Assembly: GCA_005879655.1 (NCBI GenBank)
Contig: VBJK01000071.1
Location: 1-46,883 of the forward strand
From: Chloroflexota bacterium
Lineage (GTDB): Bacteria > Chloroflexota > Ktedonobacteria > Ktedonobacterales > Ktedonobacteraceae
DNA: 46,883 nt
Direction of reading: 5' to 3'
The position numbers and the translations under genes were made by a program. The notes below the pieces were generated by a model. That model did no database searches and was not told the DNA's origin. It saw only the letters and a list, made by a program, of their open reading frames with translations. Shown piece after piece: positions 23,418 to 34,471 of this stretch (its first letter is position 1; each line of letters opens with the position of its first letter).

Positions 23418-26400
23418 TTACATCTTCCCTAATACAACCTCAATCGTATAATGCTCCAGCTTCTTCGCGGAGTGAGGCGAGATCGTCTCACGATACGTCT
23501 CATCAAACGACGGATAGTCGCGTTGGCTGATCGAGACCAGCAGATTGTCCGCGAGTACTTCGTGCCGAATCTCGTGCATGTAGCCCGTGAGAATATTCGC
23601 TAGCTCAACGTCGGTATACAAGGCCAGCCCGATATGGTCCTCAATATTCAAACCTGCCTTTTTGCGCATATCTTGCACAAAGTGTGTCAGGTCGCGCACA
23701 AGGCCCTCTTCGCGCAATTCTGGCGTGATTGTGGTCTCTAGCGCCACGATGTAGCCGCGTTCTTCGGCGGTGACGTAGCCGGGGCGCGCTGTGGCGATGA
23801 CTTCGATCTCCTCAGAGGTGAGCGTGATCTCCTGCTCGCCAACCACGATGGGTAAGGTGCCCGTTTCACTTAGTTGGCGGGCGGCACCCTGCACTTCTTG
23901 CGCGTTAAGTGTTCTGAATAGCGCCAGGATCTTTTGCACCGCTGGACCGTATTTGGGGCCAAGGATCTTGACTTGCGGCTTCAGCGTGTATGCTAACATA
24001 TCGCTGTCACTACTCATCAATTCCAGGCCGTGAATATTCAGTTCTTCAAGCACCTGATCGCTCAAGCGTATTAGGGCCTCTTCTTCGGCGAGTGTGGGCA
24101 CGCGTACATGGAGTGCGTTGAGCGGCTGGCGTACTCTGATCTGGGCTTTTTCGCGGGCAGCACGACCAAGACCGACGACACGCATGACAAGATGGGTTTC
24201 GTTGGTCAGTTGTTCGTCAATCAGGTCTTCGTCTACTTGAGGCCAAGCGCACAGGTGTACACTGAGTGGCGCTTGCGGCTGGATGCTGCGCACCAGATTC
24301 TGATACAGTTCTTCAGTCATAAATGGCATGAAGGGAGCCAGCAAGGTGACTAACGTCGTCAAGCACTCGTAGAGTGTCAGGTAAGCTCCGATCTTGTCGT
24401 TATCGAGTTGTGACTTCCAGATGCGTTCACGACTGCGCCGCAGGTACCAGTTGGAGAGATCTTCCAAGAATTCCAGGATTGCAGCCGTGGGCTTCACAGT
24501 ATCATAATGTTCCAGCTCTTCTGTCACCGTGCGGATCGTCTGCTGTAATTCGGAGATGATCCAGCGGTCTAGTTTTAAAGCCGTCGATATTGGCGTAGGT
24601 GATGAAGAACCAGTAGACATTCCAGATCTTGTCCAGTGTCCTACGTACCAGCATCCATTTCTCGCTCAGGCGCACGGGCAGTCCTGTCTGCTGTGCCTTC
24701 TGCATATCCTCTGGTGAAGGGATACGCGGGAAGTTCAGGTTTTGCTCCGGTACATGGTTTGCGTAGAGCCAACGCATAGTGTCAGAGCCGACACGTTCGG
24801 CGGCATCATCGAAGACAACCAAGTTTCCCTTGGATTTGTGCATCGGTGTGCCATCTTCGCCGAAGAGTAAGGCATAGCCGAAGAGCGTCTTGAATGGCGT
24901 CTTGTTCTCCAGCACCGTACTCATGACCAGCATGGAGTAGAACCAGTTTCTAAACTGGCCAGGGAATGATTCCGTGACAAAATCTGCCGGGAACCACTGT
25001 TGCCAATACTCGCGATTGGTAAGATAGTGCAGGGTCGAGTAAGGGACGATACCAGCATCCAGCCAGGGATTGCCCACGTCTTTGATACGCGAGACCTCTG
25101 CGCCACATGCAGAGCACTTGATCTTGACGGCGTCAATCCAAGGTCGATGTGGTGTATGGCCATCAAACTCCTGCCAGCCCGCCACAGCTCGCTCTTGCAG
25201 CTCTTCTTTGTTGCCAATGACCTCGAAGTTGCCGCATTGCGTGCAATCAAAGATCGGTAATGCCAGGCCCCAATAGCGCTTTTTAGAGATCATCCAGTCG
25301 TCCATGTTGCGTAACCAGTCCATCTCGCGGTCAAAGCCGAAGGCAGGAATCCAGGTGATTTCTTTGACGATCTCCATGATGTCATAGCGTAGCTTATCCA
25401 TCGAGATGAACCATTCATCGACCAGACGGAAGATGAGTTCGGTTTTGCAGCGCCAACAGGTTGGGTAGCGGTGGCGATAGTTCTGCGGACGGTAGAGCAA
25501 TTCCTTTTGTGCCAGATTTTCGGCCACTTGCTGACCAACATCAGCCGCGCTCTGGCCCGTGAGCCAGTCGTAGCCATGCACGTAGACACCGGACTCATCG
25601 ACCGGGGCAATGACCGCTAACTGAAATTCTTTACCCAGACCGAAGTCTTCACGTCCGCAACCAGGTGCAATATGGACAATGCCAGTCCCCTCCGTTGCAC
25701 TGACCTCTTTCCAGGGAATAACTTTATGGACTACTCCCTGAGCCGCTGGTAGCTCATCGAATGGACCGCGATAAGTCCAGCCGACCAACTCGCTGCCTTT
25801 AAGCGTTTGCCTGACGTGATACTCGCCTTTGTCGCGCCCCTTCAGCGCTTTGAGGACGGGGAGTAACTGTTCTGCGAGATAATAGTAAGCCCCATCCTGC
25901 TCCACGCGCACATAGTTAAGTTCCGGGTGTACCGCAGCTGCAACGTTCGCAGCAAGCGTCCAGGGGGTTGTGGTCCATACCAGCAGGTATTCATTAGGGC
26001 GGCCATCCAGCGGTAAGCGTACATAGAGACTGAGGTGGGAAGTCTCTTTATAGCCTTCAGACTCCATCTCCATATTGGAGAGACCGGTTGCGCAACGTGG
26101 ACACCAGGGCATCACATCGCGTCCCTTATAGATCAGGCCGCGCTGCTGGCACTTTTTCAGGAATGACCAGATGGTATAGTTATTCTCGTCCGAGAGCGTG
26201 TAATAATCGTTACCCCAGTCCATCCAGTAGCCCAGGCGAATAGATTGCTCCGTCTGGCGTTTGGCATAGGTAAAGACACGTTCTTTACAGCGTTGCACGA
26301 ATGCTGCAATGCCATACTGCTCAATATCGCGCTTCGTCTTTAAGCCAAGTTCCTGTTCCACATTGACTTCAACCCACAGTCCCTGGCAGTCGAAACCATT

Positions 26401-26673
26401 CTGATAGCGCTGCTTGAAGCCCTGCATGGTTTTGTAGCGCTGGTAGAGATCCTTATACATGCGACCCCAGGCGTGGTGGACGCCCATGGGGTTATTGGCA
26501 GTAATAGGGCCATCTAAAAATCCGTATTGCTTATCGCTGTGCTCATTGCGCTTCAGGTATAACTGACGTACATTATTGTCATCCCACCATTGCTGGATGG
26601 CTCGCTCTTGTACCGGATAATCGACGCGATCGGCGGCGATAACCGGCTTGAACACACTTGCTTTCACAGACAC
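23418..26673 (-). CDS. ileS: isoleucyl-tRNA synthetase, split by a +1 frameshift
   Basis: Two overlapping frames make one enzyme of about 1085 residues. The start is probably GTG at 26673 (MSVKASVFKPV), with GAGGAGG 5 bases upstream. The N-terminal part has the HIGH-type motif PMGVHHAWG, the editing domain, MPWCPRCATGLS, HRYPTCWRCKTELIFR, CTQCG and CSACG zinc-type pairs, and the KMSKS variant MHKSKGN. It runs through ITYANIDGFK, then drifts out of frame (TRPLDHL and onward, stopping at 24502). The downstream frame resumes at LDRWIISELQQTI. The shift is at 24573-24576, where four A residues on the coding strand replace an expected three. ileS is essential and sits under a T-box, so a sequencing or assembly error, recent mutation or programmed +1 shift are all possible. 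Confidence 0.88.
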
Positions 26674-26757
26674 AGCATCCTCCTCTGCGCCCAAGGCTTA
26701 TAGAATATGCCTTGCCGTAATGTTTAAGAATGAAATTATTGACGATAGAAAAGAGAT

Positions 26758-27480
26758 CTACTCATCTTCGAGCATGATCTCCAAACGTTTGTTAATCCTG
26801 CCCTTATTTTCCGTTTTGATAATCCTTATCGCACCAACTTCTTTGGTGTGATTGACATGAGTCCCGCCATCGGCCTGAAGATCAAGGCCGACGATCTCGA
26901 CGATGCGCACTTCTTCTATATCAGGAGGGAGCAGATTGATTTTCGTGCGTACCAAATCGGGTATGCGAAACGCCTTTTCACGCGGCAACGTATAGACATG
27001 AATAGGATAATCGGCTGCAATGGCCTCGTTTACTTTCTGCTCGATGTAAACGAGGCGGTCGCGGTCTAGATTCTCCATCGCAAAGTCCATACGTGCGCGA
27101 TCCGGGTACATTTGGCCACCTGTCACCTGGACGCCAAATTCTTTCCACATAATGCCACAGAGAATATGTAGTGCCGTATGAGTACGCATCATCTGATAAC
27201 GGAAATCCCAATCAATCGTACCAACAACCTCGGTGCCGACGGCAGGGGGAATGCAATCAAGCGTGTGCCAGACGATATCATTGCGCTTACTGATGGCAAT
27301 GACGCTAGCTTGGTTTTGTCCATTGTGCCACGTAATTACGCCACGGTCTGCCATTTGACCGCCACCCCCTGGATAAAAAACGGTTGCGTCAAGGGCTACC
27401 TCGTCGCCTTCGACAGCGACGATCTTTGCGGTGCACTCATAGGTGAAGCTATTTGTATGGTAGAGTAGCTTCGTCTGCAT
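26758..27480 (-). CDS. alaX: alanyl-tRNA editing protein, AlaX type
   Basis: 240 residues: a free-standing homologue of the AlaRS editing domain that hydrolyses mischarged Ser-tRNA(Ala) or Gly-tRNA(Ala) in the cytoplasm. Family marks are FYPGGGGQMADRG (the glycine-rich loop), zinc ligands His101 and His105 in HTALH, and the QADGGTHV segment with His208, followed by NHTKEVGAIRI. The Cys of CGGTH in AlaRS is Asp here, as is common in AlaX. It is the first gene after the T-box leader, with ileS following 84 bases later. Its expression should thus follow the same tRNA-charging signal as ileS, an unusual regulatory link. Confidence 0.88.
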   Translation of the reverse strand: MQTKLLYHTNSFTYECTAKIVAVEGDEVALDATVFYPGGGGQMADRGVITWHNGQNQASVIAISKRNDIVWHTLDCIPPAVGTEVVGTIDWDFRYQMMRTHTALHILCGIMWKEFGVQVTGGQMYPDRARMDFAMENLDRDRLVYIEQKVNEAIAADYPIHVYTLPREKAFRIPDLVRTKINLLPPDIEEVRIVEIVGLDLQADGGTHVNHTKEVGAIRIIKTENKGRINKRLEIMLEDE

Positions 27481-27504
27481 TGCCTATGCGTCCTTCCTCT
27501 TCAA

Positions 27505-27700
27505 TAAGTGTGTATATCATAAAAAACCTCTCGTCTCTGCGTTGGACGAGAGGGACTTCCGTGGTACCCACCTTGATGAGCCTTGCTGATCACAAGTCTA
27601 CTGTGATGTGACCCCTCGTTTAGTTACTATACAATTGAAGAAACGTTGCTCTATTCTCATTTGACCGTTTCTTCGGGAGGTCCGAACCGCGTTTAGATTT
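27505..27700 (-). promoter_or_regulatory. T-box leader riboswitch of the alaX-ileS operon
   Basis: Minus strand. The T-box core AAGGTGGGTACCACGG (27559-27574) is followed by a perfect terminator: CCTCTCGTC pairs with GACGAGAGG (27527-27535 with 27545-27553), 9-base loop, then TTTTTT. Upstream, ATCACA/TGTGAT form a stem III-like hairpin (about 27588-27607). Farther 5', GAAGAAACG/CGTTTCTTC close a 20-base loop (27637-27674), which would be a very short Stem I in place of the usual long one with AG bulge and apical loop. Uncharged tRNA bound at the core would favour the antiterminator. Isoleucine is inferred as the effector from ileS; I cannot assign a specifier codon with certainty. Confidence 0.88.
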
Positions 27701-27767
27701 GAGTGTGGTAAGGCTATGATACCATAGGAAATGATAGACAGTCAATCACTCCTTCTCGTCCTCCAGG

Positions 27768-27925
27768 GCTTTGGCGTTTACCCGTTTTGTCTGTTTTGCC
27801 GCCTTCGGCGGCAGAGGAAAAAAGAGGTTGCGGGGACACCCCGCACCCCGTCAGGAGGGCTAGTCGCCCTCCTGCACCACCGCTTTTCCGTCATTTGGGG
27901 TAAACGCACAAGCCTTGCTCGTCCT
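27768..27925. repeat. dispersed multi-hairpin repeat, variant copy with imperfect inverted ends
   Basis: Outer ends GGCTTTGGCGTTTACCC and GGGTAAACGCACAAGCC are imperfect inverted repeats. Inside are a GCCGCCTTCGGCGGC hairpin (27798-27812), then GCGGGGACACCCCGC and AGGAGGGCTAGTCGCCCTCCT. The plan matches the elements at 21572 and 46037. No coding potential. Confidence 0.65.
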
Positions 27926-27942
27926 CTTGTTTCCGTTGTGTC

Positions 27943-28546
27943 TGATACGATGAGGATGCTGCGCATCAGGTGAGTCATCGCGTGGTCGCTTTCGCCAAAG
28001 AGCACGGCGCGACAATCTTGGTCTTTGAGCATCTTGCCAACTTCAAGCAAGCGGGGAAACGAAAAGCGCTCGTCCTGGTTACGTGGTAAAATATTCAGGT
28101 ATAGCAAATACAAGGCGTGGAATGAAGGGATTGTTACCAGTCGCGTGAATCCTCGTAATACCAGTCGTGACTGTGCCAGATGTGGCGCAAAAGTTGCACG
28201 CTACAATGCTGATCAACCAGCAGAAGGATACACTCCTGGTGCACCGCTTGCTTATTGCCCGAACTGCCAGATGCGCGACAATGCTGACAGGAATGCGAGC
28301 CTCAACATAGGCAAACGCCTGCTTGCTCGTTATCAACAGACATCCCTCAAGGAAAAGCCTCAACAAGCTCCGTTGCGACGTGCGCGGAGGTCTGTGAAAA
28401 CAGAAGGTGTTACTCTGTCCCAGGACGCCAAACGGGTGAGAGGGCCATCTACCCACAGCGCAAGGCAAGGATCGAGTAATGCGGTGGGCACCCCGCAAGA
28501 AGTAGGTTCTAGGGTGGTAGAACCTATTCCCGGTATTTCTCAATAA
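27943..28546 (+). pseudogene. tnpB: TnpB (IS200/IS605-type OrfB) C-terminal remnant
   Basis: Only the C-terminal half of a TnpB nuclease remains, in two frames. The first frame reads DAAHQVSHRVVAFAKEHGATILVFEHLANFK and carries the RuvC-II Glu. It then slips near 28045, losing the linker usually ending YSR, into a second frame RGNEKRSSWLRGKIFRYSKYKAWNEG. The zinc ribbon follows (CARCG and CPNC), then DNADRNASLNIG with the RuvC-III Asp, and a basic tail ending GISQ. RuvC-I and the N-terminal domain are missing. Intact TnpB is an RNA-guided nuclease of IS605-type transposons; this copy cannot be active. No tnpA is present. Confidence 0.85.
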
Positions 28547-28645
28547 TTACGATTGTTCAATGAATAGCGGCTACGTCGCACATACTCGAACTTTCGCGTA
28601 CTTAGGAGTGCCAGAAGCCCCGCCCGATCACGGGCTGGGAGTGTG
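28547..28645 (+). mobile_element. probable right end / guide-RNA region of the tnpB element
   Basis: Directly after the tnpB stop is a GC-rich stretch with GAAGCCCCGCCC and GGGCTGGG able to form a hairpin. In IS200/IS605 elements the end of tnpB and the right end encode the omegaRNA used by TnpB, so this is where it would lie. The exact boundary cannot be fixed without intact relatives. Confidence 0.4.
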
Positions 28646-28726
28646 TCATAGAATGAGAATAGCTTGCTGCGTAGGACCCTGAACGAAGCGGAGCGATAGT
28701 AGGTTGACTGGTAAAAAAGGATATAT

Positions 28727-31543
28727 ATGTACGACCTGAAAACATTTTATGGACCAAATGTAGGTTATGTGCTGGATTTGTATGAACGATATAAGCAGAG
28801 TCCTGAGTTGGTGGACGAGGCGACGCGCGCTATCTTTGCTACATGGTCTCCTGAGCAAGAAGCAGCATTCGCGGGCAGCACGACTACAGCAGCGGTGCAA
28901 GCACAGGATGTGACGCATATCGTTGCGGCGTCTGCATTAGCACATGCGATTCGTGAGCGTGGGCACCTTGGGGCACAGCTGGACCCTCTGGGGGGCAAGC
29001 CTCTGGGAGATCCAGCCTTATTAGCCGAAACTCATGGTCTTCATGACGAAGATTTAGCGCACTTGCCTCCTGCTGTGATTGGCGGGCATGCAGCTGAAGG
29101 GGTAAATAATGCATTTGAAGCGGTTGAGGCTTTGCGTGCAATGTATTCTGGTACAATTAGCTATGAGTTTGATCAGGTGAAAAGTCCCGATGAGCGCAAC
29201 TGGTTGCGTGATGCGGTAGGCTGTCATTTGTATCAGCATTCTCCGAGTACTGAAAATGCGCGCAAGTTGCTCAAGAGGCTGACGCAAGTGGAAGTGTTTG
29301 AACGTTATCTCCATCAGACGTTTCCTGGGCAGAAACGCTTTTCGATTGAGGGAACCGATGCGCTGGTACCTATGCTGGATGAAATCATCACGGCTGCGAT
29401 TGATTCGGAGACTAAGGAAGTGATCATTGGCATGGCGCACCGTGGCCGATTGAATGTTATGGCGCATGTACTTGAAAAACCGTATGCCACTATCCTGGCT
29501 GAATTTGCGCATGCCAAGCACGAAGAAGGTGTGCCGCTTACAGATAGTTTTGGTTATGGATGGACGGGCGATGTGAAGTATCACCTTGGTGCGCAATATC
29601 TGCTAGGTGAGGGGAATGAGGTCGAATTGAAGATTATTCTTGCCCCTAATCCCAGCCACCTGGAGTTTATCGATCCAGTGATTGAAGGGATGGCACGTGC
29701 CGCGCAGGAGATTCGTACAGTGCTTGGTCTGCCTTTACAGGGTGTTGATCGTACCTTGCCCATACTGATACATGGTGATGCAGCATTTCCTGGTGAGGGA
29801 GTAGTGGCCGAGACATTGAATCTATGGCATTTGCCGGGGTATTGGGTTGGTGGCACGATTCATATCATCGTCAATAATCAGCTTGGTTTTACCACCGAGC
29901 CGAGTGATAGCCGTTCAACGCTCTTCACCAGCGATCTGGCAAAGGCATTTGGGCTTCCTATTATTCATGTGAATGCTGATGATCCTTATGCCTGTTTAAC
30001 GGCGGTACGCTTGGCGCATGCGTATCGCGATGAATTCGATAAAGATGTACTGGTGGAACTGATTGGCTATCGACGGTGGGGACATAATGAAGGGGATGAG
30101 CCAGCGTTTACGCAACCTCAGCTGTATGAGACTATTCGCCAGCATCCGACGGTGCGCGAGTTGTTAGCGCAACGCCTTGAGCGAGAAGGCGTGGTGACAT
30201 ACGAAGATGTCGAGGCCATGGTGCAGGAAGCCTTTGCCGTCTTGGGGCAGGCCAAGCGCGAGGCGGATCATGGATCACATCATGATGACCTGGAAGTCTC
30301 TGGTGGGCAGAACGGGTATAGTCTAGTGGCGGAAGTTGTCCCTCCTGTCACGGCAGAGCAGCTTCTTGCCTTTAACGAAGAATTGCTTACGTGGCCCAAA
30401 CACTTTGCGCCAAATCCTAAGTTAGCTCGTACTTTGCAACGACGCGCCAATACACTGGGTCCAGAGGGTGGGATTGATTGGGGGCAGGCGGAAGCTCTGG
30501 CCTTTGCCTCCATTCTAGCGGGCGGCACACCGATTCGTCTGACCGGTCAGGACTGTGAACGTGGGACGTTTAGCCATCGTCATGCTGTTTTGCACAGTCA
30601 GGCTGATGGTGTCAGCTATGTGCCGCTGCAACACCTTGCACAAGCGCGAGCATCGTTTGCTATTTACAACAGTCCATTGAGCGAGACTGGCGCGCTAGGT
30701 TTTGAATATGGCTATAGTGTCCATGCGCCCGACTGCTTGGTGCTGTGGGAAGCGCAATTTGGCGATTTTGCCAATGTTGCTCAGGTGATTATTGATCAAT
30801 TTATCGCGTCTGGACGCGCCAAATGGCGTCAGGAAACATCGCTCGTCTTATTGCTACCTCATGGCTACGAGGGTCAGGGACCGGAACACTCAAGTGCTCG
30901 TTTAGAACGGTATCTGCAATTAGCAGCGGAAGATAATTGGCGTATTGCTAATTGTTCGACTGCCGCACAGTATTTTCATCTATTACGCTGCCAAGCGTTC
31001 TATCTCAAACACTATGCGCGTCCACTGATCATTATGACGCCCAAGAGTCTCTTACGCCATCCCCTCTCGACATCGAGACTGCAAGATCTCGTTGAAGGAA
31101 CCTTTCAACCCGTCATGGATGATCCAAGGAGCAAGCAGCACGCGGAGCGCATTCGGCGTGTTATACTCTGTACTGGGAAAATTGCTGTAGATCTGTTTGC
31201 CCATGAGAGCCGTACACAGGTTGATGATACGGCTATTGTGCGTGTCGAATTGCTGTATCCTTTTCCAGTTGATGCGCTCAAGCGTGTATTGGCGCGTTAT
31301 CCACAGGCTCGTGATATTACCTGGGTGCAAGAAGAGCCGCGTAACATGGGAGCTTGGAGTTATATAGCTCCACGTTTGTACGACGTTGCTAGTCGTCATC
31401 AGACCGTCAATGTTATCTCTCGTCCAGAACATGCTAGCCCGGCGGCGGGTTTCTGGGATCTATATGCAGCAGAGCAAGAGCAAATTCTAGCGGAGGCATG
31501 CGGCTTACCGCTGAGACAGCCCGGAGGAAAACATGTCCGTTGA
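28727..31543 (+). CDS. sucA: 2-oxoglutarate dehydrogenase E1 component
   Basis: 938 residues, full length for the family. It decarboxylates 2-oxoglutarate with thiamine diphosphate and passes the succinyl group to the E2 lipoyl arm in the TCA cycle. Marks: N-terminal E2-binding-type segment ([24 protein letters not shown]), [13 protein letters not shown], the ThDP region [17 protein letters not shown] with [11 protein letters not shown], and transketolase-like C-terminal blocks ([48 protein letters not shown]). The start has AAGGA. It overlaps the E2 gene by 11 bases, ensuring balanced synthesis. No E3 (lpd) gene is present in the window. Confidence 0.95.
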   Translation: MYDLKTFYGPNVGYVLDLYERYKQSPELVDEATRAIFATWSPEQEAAFAGSTTTAAVQAQDVTHIVAASALAHAIRERGHLGAQLDPLGGKPLGDPALLAETHGLHDEDLAHLPPAVIGGHAAEGVNNAFEAVEALRAMYSGTISYEFDQVKSPDERNWLRDAVGCHLYQHSPSTENARKLLKRLTQVEVFERYLHQTFPGQKRFSIEGTDALVPMLDEIITAAIDSETKEVIIGMAHRGRLNVMAHVLEKPYATILAEFAHAKHEEGVPLTDSFGYGWTGDVKYHLGAQYLLGEGNEVELKIILAPNPSHLEFIDPVIEGMARAAQEIRTVLGLPLQGVDRTLPILIHGDAAFPGEGVVAETLNLWHLPGYWVGGTIHIIVNNQLGFTTEPSDSRSTLFTSDLAKAFGLPIIHVNADDPYACLTAVRLAHAYRDEFDKDVLVELIGYRRWGHNEGDEPAFTQPQLYETIRQHPTVRELLAQRLEREGVVTYEDVEAMVQEAFAVLGQAKREADHGSHHDDLEVSGGQNGYSLVAEVVPPVTAEQLLAFNEELLTWPKHFAPNPKLARTLQRRANTLGPEGGIDWGQAEALAFASILAGGTPIRLTGQDCERGTFSHRHAVLHSQADGVSYVPLQHLAQARASFAIYNSPLSETGALGFEYGYSVHAPDCLVLWEAQFGDFANVAQVIIDQFIASGRAKWRQETSLVLLLPHGYEGQGPEHSSARLERYLQLAAEDNWRIANCSTAAQYFHLLRCQAFYLKHYARPLIIMTPKSLLRHPLSTSRLQDLVEGTFQPVMDDPRSKQHAERIRRVILCTGKIAVDLFAHESRTQVDDTAIVRVELLYPFPVDALKRVLARYPQARDITWVQEEPRNMGAWSYIAPRLYDVASRHQTVNVISRPEHASPAAGFWDLYAAEQEQILAEACGLPLRQPGGKHVR

Positions 31544-32783
31544 GATCCGTATACCGACATTAGGTGAATCGATAGTTGATGCGACTATCGCATCCTGGTT
31601 GAAAAAAGAAGGCGAACCTGTGCATCAGGGGGAGACCCTTGTGGAGTTAGAGACCGATAAGGTCAACGTGGAAGTGAGTGCAGAGCAAGATGGCATCTTA
31701 CAAAAAGTGCTCAAACACGAAGGGGATATTGTTGCCGTTGGCGAGGTGATCGGTATGATTGGCGTGGGGGTGCAAGCGAGTAATGGAGCTACTGTAGTTG
31801 CACCTAAAGCGTCTGAAACTCCTGTCGTAGAGTCTCAGCGTGCGCCCTCGCCCTTAGCGCGTCGCATTGCAGCAGAGCATAATGTTGATATTTCACAGGT
31901 GAGAGGGACTCATCCACATGGTCGTGTGACAAAGGACGACGTAATAAGTTATCTGTCGCAAGCTAGCCAGCAGGTTGCCGCGCCAACTCAGGCGACAGCA
32001 GCACAAACTTCAGCACCCGTAGCCAAACCTGCCATACAGGCAGCACCCGTAGCTGCTGCACGGCCAACCGTCGTAGCATCTGAGCGGCCTGAAGAACGGG
32101 TACGCATGTCGCGTCGTCGCCAGACTATAGCGCAACGTCTTGTCGAAGCACAGCATACAGCGGCCATGCTTACCACCTTTAACGAAATCGACATGACAGC
32201 CGTCATAGATGTACGCAGTCGGCGTAAGGAGACCTTCAAAGAGCGGCATAACGTCTCGCTAGGCTTTATGTCCTTCTTTACAAAAGCCGTCATGGGGGCA
32301 CTCAAAGCCTACCCGCGCTTGAATGCTGAGATTCAGGGCAATGAGATGATCATTAAACGCTACTATGACATCGGCATTGCAGTGGGCGCTGAGGAAGGTC
32401 TGGTCGTGCCCGTTGTGCGCGATGCAGACCGCAAAAGCTTTGCCGAGATCGAGCGTGAAATTGCAGATCTGGCCAAGAGAGCAAGGGAGAATGCCTTAAC
32501 GTTGACCGAATTGCAGGGAGGTACGTTTACTATTACAAATGGAGGAATATTTGGCTCATTACTTTCAACCCCAATCTTGAATGGGCCGCAGGTAGGGATA
32601 CTGGGCATGCATAAAATCGAGCAGCGCCCGCTCGCTCTGAACGGCCAGGTGGTGATTCGGCCAATGATGTATGTCGCATTATCTTACGATCACCGTATCG
32701 TTGATGGCAGCGAGGCCGTACGTTTCCTGGTGAAGGTAAAAGAACTGATCGAGGACCCAGAAGCGCTATTGCTTGAGGGATAG
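31533..32783 (+). CDS. sucB: dihydrolipoamide succinyltransferase, E2 of the 2-oxoglutarate dehydrogenase complex
   Basis: 416 residues. A single lipoyl domain (residues ~1-77) with lipoyl Lys43 in ETDKVNVEV is followed by an Ala/Pro/Thr-rich linker. The peripheral subunit-binding domain is [33 protein letters not shown] (about 108-142). A second Ala-rich linker leads to the catalytic core (about 185-416) ending with [16 protein letters not shown], where His and Asp are catalytic. Together with the overlapping E1 gene it identifies the 2-oxoglutarate rather than pyruvate complex. A promoter for the next gene begins just after the stop. Confidence 0.95.
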   Translation: MSVEIRIPTLGESIVDATIASWLKKEGEPVHQGETLVELETDKVNVEVSAEQDGILQKVLKHEGDIVAVGEVIGMIGVGVQASNGATVVAPKASETPVVESQRAPSPLARRIAAEHNVDISQVRGTHPHGRVTKDDVISYLSQASQQVAAPTQATAAQTSAPVAKPAIQAAPVAAARPTVVASERPEERVRMSRRRQTIAQRLVEAQHTAAMLTTFNEIDMTAVIDVRSRRKETFKERHNVSLGFMSFFTKAVMGALKAYPRLNAEIQGNEMIIKRYYDIGIAVGAEEGLVVPVVRDADRKSFAEIEREIADLAKRARENALTLTELQGGTFTITNGGIFGSLLSTPILNGPQVGILGMHKIEQRPLALNGQVVIRPMMYVALSYDHRIVDGSEAVRFLVKVKELIEDPEALLLEG

Positions 32784-32806
32784 GCCAAGCGTATTTTTGA
32801 TGTTAC

Positions 32807-32835
32807 TCGACAGCATCCGTTTGTGACTGTATAAT
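32807..32835 (+). promoter_or_regulatory. sigma70-type promoter of the Ser/Thr kinase gene
   Basis: TCGACA (32807-32812), 17-base spacer, TATAAT (32830-32835), 145 bases upstream of the kinase start. The long leader between holds no recognised element. Confidence 0.55.
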
Positions 32836-32979
32836 CAAGTAGGAAAAATGCAGCACTGTTCGTCGTAGATGCAGTCTGTTTCTGTCTACTGAGCAAAGAC
32901 ACTAATAACCATCTTCCCTTAGAAGGTGATGTGAATTTGGCACGATGCAAACGGCAGAACAAAGGGAGTCATTTGGGGT

Positions 32980-34389
32980 ATGCACCAGGATAAAGATGAA
33001 TTAGATGGGCTAATAGGCAAGTCGTTGGGCCAGTTCCGTGTCGCGGAGAGGATTGGAGCTGGTGGCATGGCAGCAGTGTTTAGGGCGTATCAGCCAACAC
33101 TGGATCGCTACGTGGCGGTCAAAGTCTTACCTGCCTTTCATGCCCAGGACCCGATTTTCGTGAAGCGTTTCGTGCAAGAGGCTCGTTCTGTTGCCAGACT
33201 AGCCCACCCAAATATCGTGCAGATTCATGACTTCGGTGAGCAGGAGAATGTCACATATATTGTGATGGAATATGTGGATGGGGGGACGCTAAAAGATCGT
33301 TTGAAAAAGCCCTTGACTGTTTCAGAGGCGTCATATTTCATCATGCAAGCCGCAGAGGGGCTAGATTGCGCGCACCGCAATGGGATCGTACACCGCGATG
33401 TCAAGCCAGCGAATATGCTCGTACGTAAAGATGGACATCTCCTGCTCTCCGATTTTGGTATTGCCAAGATTCTTGAGGCCTCGACAAACCTTACACGAGC
33501 TGGTACAGGTATTGGTACACCACAATATATGTCACCTGAGCAAGGAACGGGTCAGGCTGTAGATCGCCGTAGTGATATTTACTCGCTTGGTATTGTCTTT
33601 TTCCATTGCTTGACGGGTCGTGTGCCTTTTACCGCCGATAATCCGCTGACGATCACGATCAAGCATTTACATGATCCATTACCTGCCGATAGACTGATTG
33701 CAGAAAATGTCCCGGCCACTATTGTACAGGTGATATTACAAATGACGGCTAAGCAACCACATGAGCGTTATCAGTCGGCAGAGACTCTGATAGATGCCCT
33801 CACCAGGGCCTTGTTGGAAGCCAAAATTCCTTTGCCACGTGCGAGCTGGTCGATACAACCTATGCCTATGCAGTCAGTGTCGCAACCCTTACCTCCTATG
33901 CAGGCTATACCAGCTCCGGTGGTGCCATTAGCCTCGTCGCAGATCGCCCCTGCTAGCATTACATTGACGTGTTTTCGCTGCGGGGCACCTAATCCCAGTA
34001 CTCGTCTCTATTGCACCACTTGTGGCGATGACCTGTCTAATAAGCGAGCGGCCTCAGACCGTTTTTTGGGGCAGAACGGGCGGCCTGTACTGGCTCTGTT
34101 ATCGATCCGTAATGGTCCAATGGCTGGCCGTGCATATCGCTTCCATCAGGACGTAACGACTATTGGTCGTACCAATGGGAATGATCTGGTCATCTCTGGC
34201 CTCACGGTTTCACGTCGTCATGCTCGCCTCTGGTTCGATCAGGGACGCTGGTATCTGGAGGATCTACAAAGTGCGAATGGCACTATGGTGAATAATATGC
34301 GTATTACGCGGCCTGTAGCTTTAAATGATGGCGATATAGTGAATTTCGGCGATGAAGTGGTCGTGTTCAACGTCACGTACGGACCATGA
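32980..34389 (+). CDS. Ser/Thr protein kinase with zinc ribbon and FHA domain
   Basis: 469 residues. The Hanks-type kinase domain (about 18-280) is intact: IGAGGMAAVF, Lys48 in VAVKVLP, HRD (Asp140) with VKPANML, DFG 158-160, and GTPQYMSPEQ in the activation segment with nearby Thr residues for autophosphorylation. A Pro/Gln-rich linker without a membrane helix follows. A zinc ribbon (FRCGAPNPSTRLYCTTCG) sits near 330-347. The C-terminal FHA domain (about 377-465: TIGRTNGNDLVIS, SRRHARL, LQSANGTMVN) binds phosphothreonine. An FHA domain on the same chain suggests self-recruitment or recognition of its own substrates. Cytosolic, unlike PknB-type kinases. Confidence 0.92.
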   Translation: MHQDKDELDGLIGKSLGQFRVAERIGAGGMAAVFRAYQPTLDRYVAVKVLPAFHAQDPIFVKRFVQEARSVARLAHPNIVQIHDFGEQENVTYIVMEYVDGGTLKDRLKKPLTVSEASYFIMQAAEGLDCAHRNGIVHRDVKPANMLVRKDGHLLLSDFGIAKILEASTNLTRAGTGIGTPQYMSPEQGTGQAVDRRSDIYSLGIVFFHCLTGRVPFTADNPLTITIKHLHDPLPADRLIAENVPATIVQVILQMTAKQPHERYQSAETLIDALTRALLEAKIPLPRASWSIQPMPMQSVSQPLPPMQAIPAPVVPLASSQIAPASITLTCFRCGAPNPSTRLYCTTCGDDLSNKRAASDRFLGQNGRPVLALLSIRNGPMAGRAYRFHQDVTTIGRTNGNDLVISGLTVSRRHARLWFDQGRWYLEDLQSANGTMVNNMRITRPVALNDGDIVNFGDEVVVFNVTYGP

Positions 34390-34471
34390 AGCGCAATTCC
34401 TTGTTGCTCATTGTTTGGTGCGGCTATGCTGGGCCGCTATGACTCGTTCTGTATAATTTTCAGGAAGGATC

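Noticed and set aside
28079..28543. Antisense 154-codon frame over tnpB
   Set aside because: Shadow of the tnpB remnant, whose zinc-ribbon and RuvC residues are clear in the other strand.
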